A model generated the notes under the pieces. The model saw nothing but the letters and a program-made list of their open reading frames with translations. It was not told the DNA's origin and made no database searches. Below, piece by piece: positions 1-7,196 of a DNA stretch of 64,000 nucleotides. Each line of letters begins with the position of its first letter. Positions within the stretch are counted from its first letter, which is position 1. The position numbers and the translations under genes are program-made. Source of the stretch: Pseudomonadota bacterium (GTDB lineage: Bacteria; Pseudomonadota; Gammaproteobacteria; Burkholderiales; Burkholderiaceae_F); contig JAKCCX010000004.1 in NCBI GenBank assembly GCA_021838715.1, positions 1 through 64,000 on the forward strand, in the 5' to 3' direction.

Positions 1-61
1 GCATCGTCCCCACTATCACCTCGCAGTACCTCTCAAACCGCGCTTCCAGACCCTTCGCCAT
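1..61 (-). CDS. Possible transposase N-terminus (IS701-like), cut by window edge
   Basis: A minus-strand ATG at 61 opens a frame that runs out of the window. About 20 residues are visible, beginning MAKGLEARFERY. A GAGGTG ribosome-binding site lies just upstream of the ATG. The LEARFERY pattern resembles the N-terminus of IS701-family DDE transposases, which I know from the family and not from a search. If correct, the end of the insertion sequence lies between 62 and about 123, directly against the brnA stop codon. With so few residues the identification is tentative. Confidence 0.35.
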   Translation of the reverse strand, partial: MAKGLEARFERYCEVIVGTM

Positions 62-123
62 GGCGCACCTCAGAAAGTACTTGAAGATGTCGCCATAATG
101 CACTATCTTTTAACACAGTAGTA

Positions 124-390
124 CTAGTGACTGTGCAACTTCTCTTGCAGCCAGACCTTGATGAGCGATTGATACGGCACATCGCGAGCGTTGGCCGCGG
201 CCTTGATTGAATCAAGCAGATGTTTCGGCAGCCGCAACGAAATCGTCTTCGTACTCGGTTTCAGGTTGGGAAATGCGACCTTCTGCGCTGCGGACCAATC
301 GACGTAGCCGGTCGAGTCATGCGTTTCCCAGAATGCACGCTCCTCGGCCTCGCTTTTGAACTTTGGGATTGCCTTACGAACTTTGCTCAT
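124..390 (-). CDS. brnA: BrnA-type antitoxin (CopG-like, type II TA)
   Basis: This 88-residue protein is the DNA-binding antitoxin of a BrnT/BrnA type II toxin-antitoxin module. The N-terminal third is charged (AEERAFWETHDS) and should wrap the toxin. The C-terminal part has the ribbon-helix-helix pattern TISLRLPKHLLDSIKAAAN that binds operator DNA. It overlaps the end of brnT by 17 nt, in the usual toxin-first order of brnTA. The stop codon abuts a probable insertion sequence, so the 3' side of the operon may have been interrupted. BrnA proteins normally repress their own promoter, and a matching palindrome lies upstream of brnT. Confidence 0.88.
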   Translation of the reverse strand: MSKVRKAIPKFKSEAEERAFWETHDSTGYVDWSAAQKVAFPNLKPSTKTISLRLPKHLLDSIKAAANARDVPYQSLIKVWLQEKLHSH

Positions 391-673
391 AGAGTGCCCG
401 TTCCTTTCGGTGCATATCTCGGGCCGAGATCACACGAATTTTCCGACCCGCGTCGCGCAGCGTGAACGTGATGTGCAATTGCCGGCCCCCATCGCTTTTC
501 CCCAGCGCATGCAATCGCAACTCCCGCTCGCTATGCCGGGTGTCCGCGACAACAACCAGGGGCATATTGAAGAAGACTTGCTCTGCCTCTGCAACGGACA
601 CGCCATGCTTCTCGTTCTTGCGGGCGTTCCCATCATCCCAATCGAATCCGGTGGTCTTGGCAAGATCGATCAT
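374..673 (-). CDS. brnT: BrnT-type toxin, RelE-fold ribonuclease
   Basis: This 99-residue protein is the toxin partner of brnA. The family has a RelE-like fold and cleaves RNA to arrest translation. The hallmark FDWDDGNARKNEKHGVS segment near the N-terminus and the central DTRHSERELRLHALG stretch match BrnT proteins. The C-terminal IRVISARDMHRKERALYE carries the conserved basic and Tyr residues. The ATG lies only 7 nt from a good -10 box, so the transcript may be leaderless. No key residue appears to be missing, so the module is probably intact. Confidence 0.9.
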   Translation of the reverse strand: MIDLAKTTGFDWDDGNARKNEKHGVSVAEAEQVFFNMPLVVVADTRHSERELRLHALGKSDGGRQLHITFTLRDAGRKIRVISARDMHRKERALYEQSS

Positions 674-676
674 GAC

Positions 677-708
677 CGTATATTATGGAAATATACGATG
701 AGGGACAA
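677..708 (-). promoter_or_regulatory. brnT promoter with overlapping palindromic operator
   Basis: Read on the minus strand, a -35 box TTGTCC (703-708) is followed after exactly 17 nt by a -10 box TAATAT (680-685). A perfect 8-bp inverted repeat, CGTATATT (677-684) and AATATACG (690-697), covers the -10 box and is a natural BrnA operator. Transcription would start at or next to the A of the brnT ATG. Confidence 0.7.
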
Positions 709-933
709 GTCTCTCGAACCGCGAGGGTAAGCGACCGTTCCCTTTAGAGCGGATTTTTGCCGCGCCTGCCGAGCGACCGCATCTGGCCGATAGGGAATTT
801 TCCACTCTCCGATTTCCTTGCCGGAAAGCGGCATTCCAACCCGGCGAAAAGACAAGTCGGAAACCGGAAGAATGGCCGGCAGGATGCTCTGCGCTGCGGG
901 CGTTGCGCGCAGCTTGGCAGCCCAAGCCACCAA

Positions 934-977
934 GATAATGCAAACGCATTGACGTAGCAATGCATTTGCATTATCTT
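934..977 (+). promoter_or_regulatory. prlF-yhaV promoter and 17-bp-arm operator
   Basis: A 17-nt inverted repeat with one mismatch occupies 934-950 and 959-975, separated by 8 nt. A -35 box TTGACG (949-954) and a -10 box near TATCTT (972-977) lie inside it. A bound repressor would therefore block RNA polymerase directly. PrlF-YhaV modules are autoregulated by the PrlF/YhaV complex, so this is the likely operator. Confidence 0.75.
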
Positions 978-1014
978 TTTCAGCATTCAATCTACTCTCC
1001 GCCCGGGAACCGCC

Positions 1015-1344
1015 ATGTTCGCCACCCTCGAAGTGGAATCCACGCTCACCGATCGGTACCAGACGACGGTGCCGGAAACCGTGCGCCGTGCGCTGCGCCT
1101 GGGCAAGCGCGACAAAATCCATTACTCCATTCGCCCCAATGGACAGGTTGTGTTGAGCCGCGCGGAGCAATCTGCGGAACCCGATCCAGCGCTCGACGCC
1201 TTCCTCGGACTGTTGGCGCACGACATCGCAGAGCATCCCGAACACTTGCAGGCGATGGATGCCGAACTGGCGCAGCGCGTCCGCGCTCTGGTCGACGGTG
1301 TAGAGGTCGATCTCGACGCTCCGCTGTCCGCGCACGATGAGTGA
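1015..1344 (+). CDS. prlF: PrlF-type antitoxin (AbrB/MazE-like)
   Basis: This 109-residue protein is the antitoxin of a PrlF-YhaV type II module. The N-terminal half (ESTLTDRYQTTVPETVRRAL, then LGKRDKIHYSIRPNGQVVLS) is a swapped-hairpin AbrB DNA-binding domain. The C-terminal half (PALDAFLGLLAHDIAEHPEH) is the toxin-binding region typical of PrlF. A GGGAA ribosome-binding site sits 6 nt before the ATG. It overlaps yhaV by 8 nt, so the two are translationally coupled. The strong palindrome upstream is the probable operator. Confidence 0.92.
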   Translation: MFATLEVESTLTDRYQTTVPETVRRALRLGKRDKIHYSIRPNGQVVLSRAEQSAEPDPALDAFLGLLAHDIAEHPEHLQAMDAELAQRVRALVDGVEVDLDAPLSAHDE

Positions 1345-1834
1345 ACAGCCGCGACCGCTGGTCGTCAACGGCTGGACCCTTTATGCGCACCCCCTATTCC
1401 TGGATCAACTGGAATTGCTTGTCGCCCAGGTCGATGCGCTTCACAAAAAAGACGCGGCCGGTTTTGCGCAGAAGAACGCCACCAAGCGCCTAGCCGCGAT
1501 CACCAAGCTCGCGTTCGAGGTGATCCCGCAAGATCCGACGCGCCCCGAATACCGCCAAGGCAACACCCTCGGCGAGGCAAACAAGCACTGGTTTCGCGCG
1601 AAGTTCTTCCAGCAGTACCGGCTGTTTTTCCGCTACCACGCCCAGGCCCGGATCATCGTCTACGCTTGGGTCAACGATGCGGACACGAAGCGCGCATACG
1701 AAAGCGCCGATGACGCCTACCGCGTGTTCCGCAAGATGCTCGATGGCGGGCATCCGCCAAGTGACTGGGATCGGTTGCTCGCCGAAGCGCGGGCGGAAAA
1801 CTCTCGCCTTGAAAAAGCCGCGGACGCCCTGTAA
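1337..1834 (+). CDS. yhaV: YhaV-type toxin ribonuclease
   Basis: This 165-residue protein is the toxin of the PrlF-YhaV pair, a RelE-superfamily ribosome-dependent ribonuclease. Family signatures are LVVNGWTLYAHPLFLDQL at the N-terminus, the central KHWFRAKFFQQYRLFFRYH, and WVNDADTKRAYESADDAY followed by VFRKML and PPSDWDRLL near the C-terminus. The length is normal for YhaV, and the basic and aromatic residues of the active region are present. It is probably functional. Its start overlaps the end of prlF by 8 nt. Confidence 0.92.
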   Translation: MSEQPRPLVVNGWTLYAHPLFLDQLELLVAQVDALHKKDAAGFAQKNATKRLAAITKLAFEVIPQDPTRPEYRQGNTLGEANKHWFRAKFFQQYRLFFRYHAQARIIVYAWVNDADTKRAYESADDAYRVFRKMLDGGHPPSDWDRLLAEARAENSRLEKAADAL

Positions 1835-1966
1835 ATGCCGGCAATGCGTTCTGGAATCGTCTACCAGGAAACCCTCATTCCTCTGGTAATTTCGCGGAAA
1901 TCGGCAGAAAACAGGCAAAACCGGTAGACACCTGAACCCCCAGAAATTGAGCATCCATGCGGATTT

Positions 1967-2032
1967 CCGGGCAGTTTGACAGCGGGACTATTAATCCGCA
2001 GGTCCCTGGTTCGAGTCCAGGTCGGGGATCCA
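1967..2032 (+). pseudogene. Degenerate tRNA-Asn-like 3' remnant
   Basis: The segment ending in CCA at 2030-2032 has a perfect T arm: CCTGG and CCAGG around TTCGAGT. Its anticodon-arm region, CTATTAATCCGCAGGTCCC, closely resembles bacterial tRNA-Asn, but the anticodon position reads ATT where tRNA-Asn has GTT and there is an extra G in the stem. The upstream CAGTTTGACAGCG is a weak echo of a D arm. The 5' acceptor strand that should pair with TCGGGGA (2022-2028) is absent about 70 nt upstream. It is therefore not a working tRNA gene. It is most easily read as an integration-site remnant beside the two TA modules. Confidence 0.55.
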
Positions 2033-2054
2033 GAGAAAACGACGAAAAATCAGG

Positions 2055-2090
2055 GCCCGCGCAGTTCGTCACTGCTCGGGCTTTTGTGTT
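2055..2090 (+). terminator. Rho-independent terminator
   Basis: GCCCG(C)GCAG (2055-2064) pairs with CTGC(T)CGGGC (2072-2081) around a 7-nt loop. A T-rich tail follows from 2082. It lies 220 nt downstream of yhaV and 22 nt after the tRNA-like remnant. It may be the original terminator of the lost tRNA gene. Confidence 0.7.
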
Positions 2091-2276
2091 TTTTGGCCCG
2101 GATTGCTGGCTTGTCAGCGCGGTTGTCAGCGCAACCGCTGTCGGCTAGCGCCGGACACAAGCCCAGCACTGTCGCCTCGCGCCGACGCAATGCCCGCCAA
2201 ACCGGAGAACCCTTCCGCCACGGCAACCACCAGCGCCACCAAGTCCCGCCGATGGCTACAGCGGTGATGCCTGTCG

Positions 2277-3077
2277 TCACACCACCACAACGAGCCGCTC
2301 GTCGAATCGCTGGTTTTCCACCGCCCCCCGCATGCCGACGTAGCCCCGGGGGTTGCAGACCACCCGGCAGCCGGCGATCCGGTAGTCGAAGCTCGCGTGC
2401 GTATGACCGTGGATCCAGATTCCGTCCACCAGCGCCGCGATGTCGTCCAGGTTGGATGCGAACCCGGCGCTCGCGAGATCGAGGCGCCAGCGCCCTTCCA
2501 CCGACTGCATCGACGGCAGGTGGTGGGTGACCACCACCATTTTGCGCCAGCGGCCGTCCGGAGCCTCGCGGAGCTTCCCTGCCAGCCAAGAACGATGGCG
2601 CAGGTGACGCTCGCGCACCGCTCCCGGCCGCAGATTGCCGTGCCCGTCATTGCGGATCCGGTTGAAGTCGCTGAGCGACGTCACGCACGCAGCCATCTGC
2701 TCGGCCATGGCGTGCCGGTCGCCCCCGAAGATCTCGAAATCCGTCCAGAGTTCGCATCCGAGAAAGCGCACGCCGCCGATGATCACCTCGTCGCAATCGA
2801 GGAGGTGCAGGGCCGGCAAGGCGATCTCCCGCTCCCGGTCGCGCAGCACACCCGGAAGTGATTGCCACGACTGACCGTAATACTCGTGGTTTCCGGCGAC
2901 GTAGACGATGTCCTTTCCGGCGAAGGCTCCGCCGGGCCGGGCGTGCCGTGCCGCCCAGTCGAGGCCGCCGGCGCCCCCGCCGATATCCCCGGCCAGGACG
3001 ACCACGTCGGCATCCGTCGCCGCCGGCGTGAAGGCCGTCAGCTCGGTATGCAGATCGGAAAGGATGTGGATTTTCAT
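2277..3077 (-). CDS. Calcineurin-like metallophosphoesterase
   Basis: This 266-residue protein has the complete metal-binding set of calcineurin-like phosphoesterases: DLH near residues 8-10, GDIGGG near 34, GNHE near 68, the HH of VVTHH, and GHTH near residue 222. The substrate cannot be inferred; the superfamily includes phosphodiesterases of nucleic acids, cyclic nucleotides and dinucleoside polyphosphates. I chose the ATG at 3077 (MKIHILSDLH) because the five residues before it are not conserved-looking. The next gene upstream ends 36 nt away on the same strand and encodes a cyclic-phosphate receiver-like protein, so the two may share a nucleotide or RNA-end substrate. Confidence 0.82.
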   Translation of the reverse strand: MKIHILSDLHTELTAFTPAATDADVVVLAGDIGGGAGGLDWAARHARPGGAFAGKDIVYVAGNHEYYGQSWQSLPGVLRDREREIALPALHLLDCDEVIIGGVRFLGCELWTDFEIFGGDRHAMAEQMAACVTSLSDFNRIRNDGHGNLRPGAVRERHLRHRSWLAGKLREAPDGRWRKMVVVTHHLPSMQSVEGRWRLDLASAGFASNLDDIAALVDGIWIHGHTHASFDYRIAGCRVVCNPRGYVGMRGAVENQRFDERLVVVV

Positions 3078-3113
3078 GATGCGACGACGCAAACGGGCGC
3101 CGCAGCCGCCCCC

Positions 3114-3428
3114 CTACTCCCGCGGCGGCACGTCCCGCGCCGCCGCCATGGCCTCGATCGCCCAGATTCCGGCTTCCATCCGCGCCCGCGCCGCGATGTC
3201 GGCGGAGTGGACGATGACCCTGGGCGGGCGAAACCCGCGGGTGCACACCGCCTCTTCGATCCACTTCACCACGTCGTAGCCGGTGCCGCGGCGATCGTCG
3301 CCCAGATCGTGATCCAGGCCGATTTCCGTGACTTGACCGGTTTCCAGCAGGCGGCAGGCTTCCTCGGGCCAGTACACGCGCACCCAGCCTTCCGGCGTAT
3401 CCCGCACGTCGTCGAGAAAGACCTTCAT
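3114..3428 (-). CDS. Cyclic-phosphate processing receiver-like protein (cPPR)
   Basis: This 104-residue protein starts MKVFLDDVRDTPEGW and contains the acidic pocket IGLDHDLGDD followed by GYDVVKWIEE, then the IVHSADIAAR strand-loop. This pattern fits the small CheY-fold cyclic-phosphate processing receiver family (cPPR), which others have linked computationally to RNA-repair and nucleotide-processing systems. An AAGGG ribosome-binding site precedes the ATG at 3428; an upstream extension to 3530 in the same frame looks non-coding. It sits between a NYN/OST-HTH gene and a metallophosphoesterase gene on the same strand. The family assignment is from motif memory only. Confidence 0.62.
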   Translation of the reverse strand: MKVFLDDVRDTPEGWVRVYWPEEACRLLETGQVTEIGLDHDLGDDRRGTGYDVVKWIEEAVCTRGFRPPRVIVHSADIAARARMEAGIWAIEAMAAARDVPPRE

Positions 3429-3576
3429 CTTGCCCTTTTCGATCACGAGAACCCGATCGCGCGCGGTCGATCCGCCCCCCTCGTTCGCCGTCGCGACGAC
3501 CGGCCGCCGCGCTGCGTGGCCGTCGCCCATGACCAGCCCGCATCAGCGCACATGCAACACGGATTCCTGGAAATCG

Positions 3577-4680
3577 TCAAATCTCCGGCGCCTTGACGGT
3601 GGCGTCGGATGCTTTGGGTTTGCGTGTGCGCCGGCGCGGAGCGGCCGTCGGCTCGGCGGCCTCCGGGGCTGCGGGCTCCTTCGCTGTGGGCTCCTTTGCG
3701 CTGAGCTCATTCGCCGCCGGCTCCTTGGATCTGGCGCCGCCGCGCCGCCTGCCACGCGGGCGGGTCTCGCCGGCTGTCGGCACCTCGGCGACGGCTTCGG
3801 GGGCGGCTGCCGGGGAAGCAGCCGCCCCATCGCCAACCGTGCCGGAGTCGACGGCTCCGCTGTTCCCGCGGTACACATATGCGTTCGACTTTTCGTCGCG
3901 GCCGAATTCGAGCAGTCCCCTCGCCTGCGCCTCTTCGAGCAGGCTGCCGAAGGACCGAAAGCCGTAGAACGACTCGCTGAAATCGGGCCGGCGACGCTTG
4001 ATCGCATCTTTCAACGCCGACGCCCAGATCTTGCCGCCGTCGCCCCGCTCGGCGATCAGCGCATCGAAGGTTTCAGCGGCCAGGTCGATTGCCTGGCTTC
4101 TGCGCGCTTCCCACTCGTCCTTGCGATCCTTCTCGCCGCCGGATGCACGCCGGGCCGCGGACTGCGCTTCCGGCAAACGGCGCTTGGCGGAAGCACGCTG
4201 ATTCTCCCGCACCAGATCGTCGTAGAAGATGAACTCGTCGCAGTTGGCGATCAGCAGATCCGAGGTCGACTGCTTCACGCCGACGCCGATCACGTGCTTT
4301 GCGTTCTCGCGCAACTTCGACACGAGGGGCGAGAAGTCCGAGTCGCCGCTGATGATGACGAACGTGTTGACGTGCGCTTTGGTATAGCAAAGGTCCAGGG
4401 CATCGACCACCAGTCGAATGTCGGCGGAATTCTTGCCGGACTGGCGAACATGCGGAATCTCGATCAACTCGAAGTTGGCTTCATGCATGGTGGCCTTGAA
4501 GGCCTTGTACCGCTCCCAATCGCAGTACGCCTTCTTGACGACGATGCTGCCTTTCAGCAGCAGGCGTTCCAGCACCGGCTTGATGTCGAATTTCTCATGC
4601 TTGGCATCGCGCACGCCAAGGGCGACGTTCTCGAAGTCGCAAAACAATGCCATGCTGACATCATCCTGGGATGAGGCCAT
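3577..4680 (-). CDS. NYN-domain (LabA/DUF88) protein with OST-HTH domain
   Basis: This 367-residue protein has an N-terminal NYN PIN-like nuclease domain (about 10-150): DFEN at 15-18, SADIRLVVDALD, and ISGDSDFSPL with the conserved acidic residues. A central OST-HTH/LOTUS RNA-binding domain spans about 180-275 (KIWASALKDAIKRRRPDFSE and GFRSFGSLLEEA). The last 80 residues are low complexity, with short KEPAA/KEPTA repeats and basic RGRRRGG patches. Such proteins are thought to act on RNA. A GAGGAG ribosome-binding site supports the ATG at 4680 over upstream in-frame ATGs. The tail makes it longer than typical 250-residue relatives. Confidence 0.85.
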   Translation of the reverse strand: MASSQDDVSMALFCDFENVALGVRDAKHEKFDIKPVLERLLLKGSIVVKKAYCDWERYKAFKATMHEANFELIEIPHVRQSGKNSADIRLVVDALDLCYTKAHVNTFVIISGDSDFSPLVSKLRENAKHVIGVGVKQSTSDLLIANCDEFIFYDDLVRENQRASAKRRLPEAQSAARRASGGEKDRKDEWEARRSQAIDLAAETFDALIAERGDGGKIWASALKDAIKRRRPDFSESFYGFRSFGSLLEEAQARGLLEFGRDEKSNAYVYRGNSGAVDSGTVGDGAAASPAAAPEAVAEVPTAGETRPRGRRRGGARSKEPAANELSAKEPTAKEPAAPEAAEPTAAPRRRTRKPKASDATVKAPEI

Positions 4681-4959
4681 CCTGTTCTCCTCTTCGCATC
4701 GGGCCGGATGCACATGACCAACATAATTGGGCGAAATTGCACCATCCGGGGACGCGTGATCGGCGTGGCATGACCGGATGATCGGCGTCCTCATGGACGC
4801 GCTGCAATCCTACACCGCCATCTTCGATCCACGGGACTCGCAGCGCAGATGATGCCTCGATCCGCGACGACGAAAGGTGATCAAGGCGGTCGATTTGTCG
4901 GAAGCATTTCCGACCGAAGCCGATGCTTGCCGCCCCATCGGCGGCGCGCGACGCATCCG

Positions 4960-4989
4960 AAAAAAAAGGCGGACCCTTTCGGACCCGCC
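4960..4989 (-). terminator. Strong rho-independent terminator (minus strand)
   Basis: On the minus strand, nine-base arms (4981-4989 and 4968-4976, with two G-U pairs) close a GAAA tetraloop and are followed by eight T residues (4960-4967). It is 57 nt past the stop codon of the small membrane protein gene at 5047 and should end its transcript before the NYN gene promoter. Confidence 0.88.
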
Positions 4990-5046
4990 AAAGAAGGCGT
5001 CGGAGGGGCGGCATTCCGGCCCCTCGACGCTGGGGATGGCAATCGC

Positions 5047-5286
5047 TCAGGCGGCCTGCGCGCCGTAGTTGTCGGCGCCGGTCTTCTCCGGCGTGTAGTG
5101 GCGCAGTGCACGCAAGGCCAGGGCGATTCCGCTTGCGACAACGGTCCACTCCAGTCCGGTCACGATGGTCTGCGCGCGGAGGATCGATTCCTCGAACGCG
5201 ATGAACGCAACGGGCACCAGAACGATGGGGGCCACCATCACGATGGCGGACAGGGTTTCCAGGAAGGTCGGCTTTTGGGTCGTCAT
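5047..5286 (-). CDS. Small two-helix membrane protein, function unknown
   Basis: This 79-residue protein has a hydrophobic segment at about 10-30 (LSAIVMVAPIVLVPVAFIAF) and a second at about 43-60 (WTVVASGIALALRAL). Its ends are polar. I do not recognise a family. The gene is monocistronic: its own terminator follows at 4960-4989, and an AAGGAG-like ribosome-binding site precedes the ATG. A short inverted repeat, GTTCGC TTG GCGAAC (5320-5334), lies just upstream and could be an operator or leader hairpin. Confidence 0.7.
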   Translation of the reverse strand: MTTQKPTFLETLSAIVMVAPIVLVPVAFIAFEESILRAQTIVTGLEWTVVASGIALALRALRHYTPEKTGADNYGAQAA

Positions 5287-5588
5287 GTCAATCTCCTTGA
5301 AGCAGGTTTCGGGACTTCGGTTCGCTTGGCGAACTCAACATGGCGACACTGTGCGCTCGGGCAGTGAACGGCCTCTGAACGCCCGATTCAGAAGGCATTC
5401 AGCGTGGAAACAGGGTGTAACGGCGCCGACTTCGCACCCGGCCGTCAGGCCGGTGGCCGATGAGGCGGAAGCCGGAACAATTGCGGGATGCCTTGCCGGA
5501 GAACCGCGCATCGGCAGGATTGGCAACCGATGCCGAACCGACCAGAATCGCATCCAAGAAACTCTCATCACTCCCTGCGGTGCCGGCC

Positions 5589-5834
5589 ATGCCTGAGAAC
5601 CGTCTGCTTACGCCGCGTGAGGCGGAGGCCGTGATCGAAGAACGAATCGAGCGATTCGGACCGGGTTCCTTGCCGCGCGTCGTGGTCACGGAAATCCGGG
5701 GCGGGAGGTGGCGTGTCCGCTGGGACAGCCTGGAGCAGACGGTTGCGCCGATGACGCTTGCCGAATGGCAGGTGTGGCTCGAACGCCATGTCGGCTCCCT
5801 GGATGCCGGAGACCTCGGAACCACCGAGAGCTGA
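5589..5834 (+). CDS. Hypothetical protein
   Basis: This 81-residue protein is soluble and acidic. It contains LTPREAEAVIEERIERFGPGSLPRV and a WRVRWDSLEQTVAPM stretch that looks like a small alpha/beta domain. I do not recognise a family. An in-frame ATG at 5460 would add 43 residues, but that extension has no visible conservation and the sequence around the ATG at 5589 is more gene-like. It converges on the wza-like gene, 47 nt from its stop. The 5287-5588 interval otherwise shows only the short inverted repeat at 5320-5334. Confidence 0.5.
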   Translation: MPENRLLTPREAEAVIEERIERFGPGSLPRVVVTEIRGGRWRVRWDSLEQTVAPMTLAEWQVWLERHVGSLDAGDLGTTES

Positions 5835-5881
5835 CCGCCCCGAAGGCCTCCGGCGGCAGTGCTCAGCCCCTCATTCTCCGG

Positions 5882-7063
5882 TCACGGCGTCGTGCCGCCG
5901 GAAGTCGCGTAGGCCTGGTACGGGAACACGATCGAGCCGACGATGGTGAGGACCTTCTGCAGATCGTCGGACGGGGCATCGGAAACGTAGAGCAGGTCGT
6001 GATCGTGGATCGGAAAGGTCTGGGCGGCGAAGAACACCGCCGGATCGCGCAGATCGAACTCGAAAATCGCCGGCACCTTGCCGTCGACCAGGTGACCGCC
6101 CTGCAGGCCGGCGGGCAGACTGCGCGGGGCAGCGAGCCGGAACAGGAACACCGCCAAGGGATTGGCGCGGTTGTCGTCGAGGCCGCCGGCGCGCGCGATC
6201 GCCTGCGCCAGGCTGATGCCGCTCGCCTCGAAGTTGACCTCGGCATTGCGGCCCGTGGCGCCGAGCACGGTGAAGCTCGCAGGTTGATAGATCGCCGTGA
6301 CGACGTCGCCGGCACGCAGCGGAATGTTCTCGCGCGGGTCGCGCAGCACCGCTTGCAGCGGCATCGTCATCACCCGGCCGTCGCGCGACAGCTGGATCGA
6401 GACCTTCTCCACCGATTGCGTCACGCCGCCCGCCAGCGCAATTGCCCGCAGCAGGCGCACGCCGCCGGGCGCCAACGGCACTTCGCGGCTATGCGGCACG
6501 TTGCCGACGACCGTGATGTTCCGGGTGTTGTTGACCGCGAGTTCGACGATCGCCTGCGGATGGTTGGCCTTTTCCGACAGCTTGGCGACGATGTCGCGCT
6601 CGATCTGCGACAAGGTTCGTCCCGCGACATGGATGTCGCCGGCGAAGGGAACGACGACCTCCCCGGCGTTGTCGACGGTTTGCACCGGCAACCTGACCAT
6701 GGCGGCACCACCGCCCGCCACACCCTCGCCGGCGACCGCGAAACGCCGCGGGGCGAATAGCCTGGCGGGCGGGGATTCCCAAAGGAAGATCGCCAGTTCG
6801 TCCCCGGGCCCGACGAAGTGATTGGGGTGCCCTCGACTGGGAAAGAATGCCGAAACGCGCTGTCTTGCTTCCCGCGCTTCGACGGCGTGCGCAAGGGCAT
6901 AATCGACGCGGAGGAGCCGGATGCCGGGCAACGTCGACTTCGCCTGCGGCACCGATTCGACGGTGGAAGTACTCGGCCCCGCATTGGTGATGAAATGCCC
7001 GCAGCCGCCCAGGAGCAGGGAGGCGGCGACAACCGCGGGCGGGATCCGGAGGAACGCGTTCAT
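5882..7063 (-). CDS. Wza/BexD-type polysaccharide export lipoprotein
   Basis: This 393-residue protein belongs to the outer-membrane polysaccharide export family. The N-terminus is a lipoprotein signal with lipobox LLGGC. A Poly_export domain follows (VGPGDELAIFLWE, then DNAGEVVVPFAGDIHVAGRTLSQIERDI), then two SLBB-type soluble ligand-binding beta-grasp repeats (ITVVGNVPHSREVPL and FTVLGATGRNAEVNF, each followed by an AIARAGG or AIALAGG helix). Wza relatives form the channel for capsule or exopolysaccharide. No tyrosine kinase, polymerase or glycosyltransferase genes are nearby, so it is an orphan here. Divergent palindromes upstream suggest shared control with the LysR gene. Confidence 0.87.
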   Translation of the reverse strand: MNAFLRIPPAVVAASLLLGGCGHFITNAGPSTSTVESVPQAKSTLPGIRLLRVDYALAHAVEAREARQRVSAFFPSRGHPNHFVGPGDELAIFLWESPPARLFAPRRFAVAGEGVAGGGAAMVRLPVQTVDNAGEVVVPFAGDIHVAGRTLSQIERDIVAKLSEKANHPQAIVELAVNNTRNITVVGNVPHSREVPLAPGGVRLLRAIALAGGVTQSVEKVSIQLSRDGRVMTMPLQAVLRDPRENIPLRAGDVVTAIYQPASFTVLGATGRNAEVNFEASGISLAQAIARAGGLDDNRANPLAVFLFRLAAPRSLPAGLQGGHLVDGKVPAIFEFDLRDPAVFFAAQTFPIHDHDLLYVSDAPSDDLQKVLTIVGSIVFPYQAYATSGGTTP

Positions 7064-7146
7064 CGGCGATAACGGGCAAGAGGGCGGGGCCAGGCCGGCA
7101 ACGGAACGGCGCCCACCGCGGAAGTGTACGCAAACCGCGATTGCAG

Positions 7147-7178
7147 GAATATCGCGATATTCTTTCCGGAATTCCGGA
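7147..7178. promoter_or_regulatory. Two adjacent perfect palindromes between wza-like and lysR
   Basis: A 16-bp perfect palindrome, GAATATCGCGATATTC (7147-7162), is followed two bases later by a 14-bp perfect palindrome, TCCGGAATTCCGGA (7165-7178). They lie in the 133-nt divergent intergenic region, 19 nt before the lysR ATG. They are plausible operators for the LysR protein or another dimeric regulator. No ligand or binder can be inferred. Confidence 0.6.
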
Positions 7179-7196
7179 CAACCGACCCCCGCGCCG

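Noticed and set aside
1957..2032. A complete tRNA gene
   Set aside because: The 5' acceptor strand does not pair with the 3' strand, the D arm is degenerate and the anticodon stem has an extra base.
5882..7063. Start of a capsule biosynthesis locus
   Set aside because: No glycosyltransferase, kinase or polymerase gene is within the window on either side.
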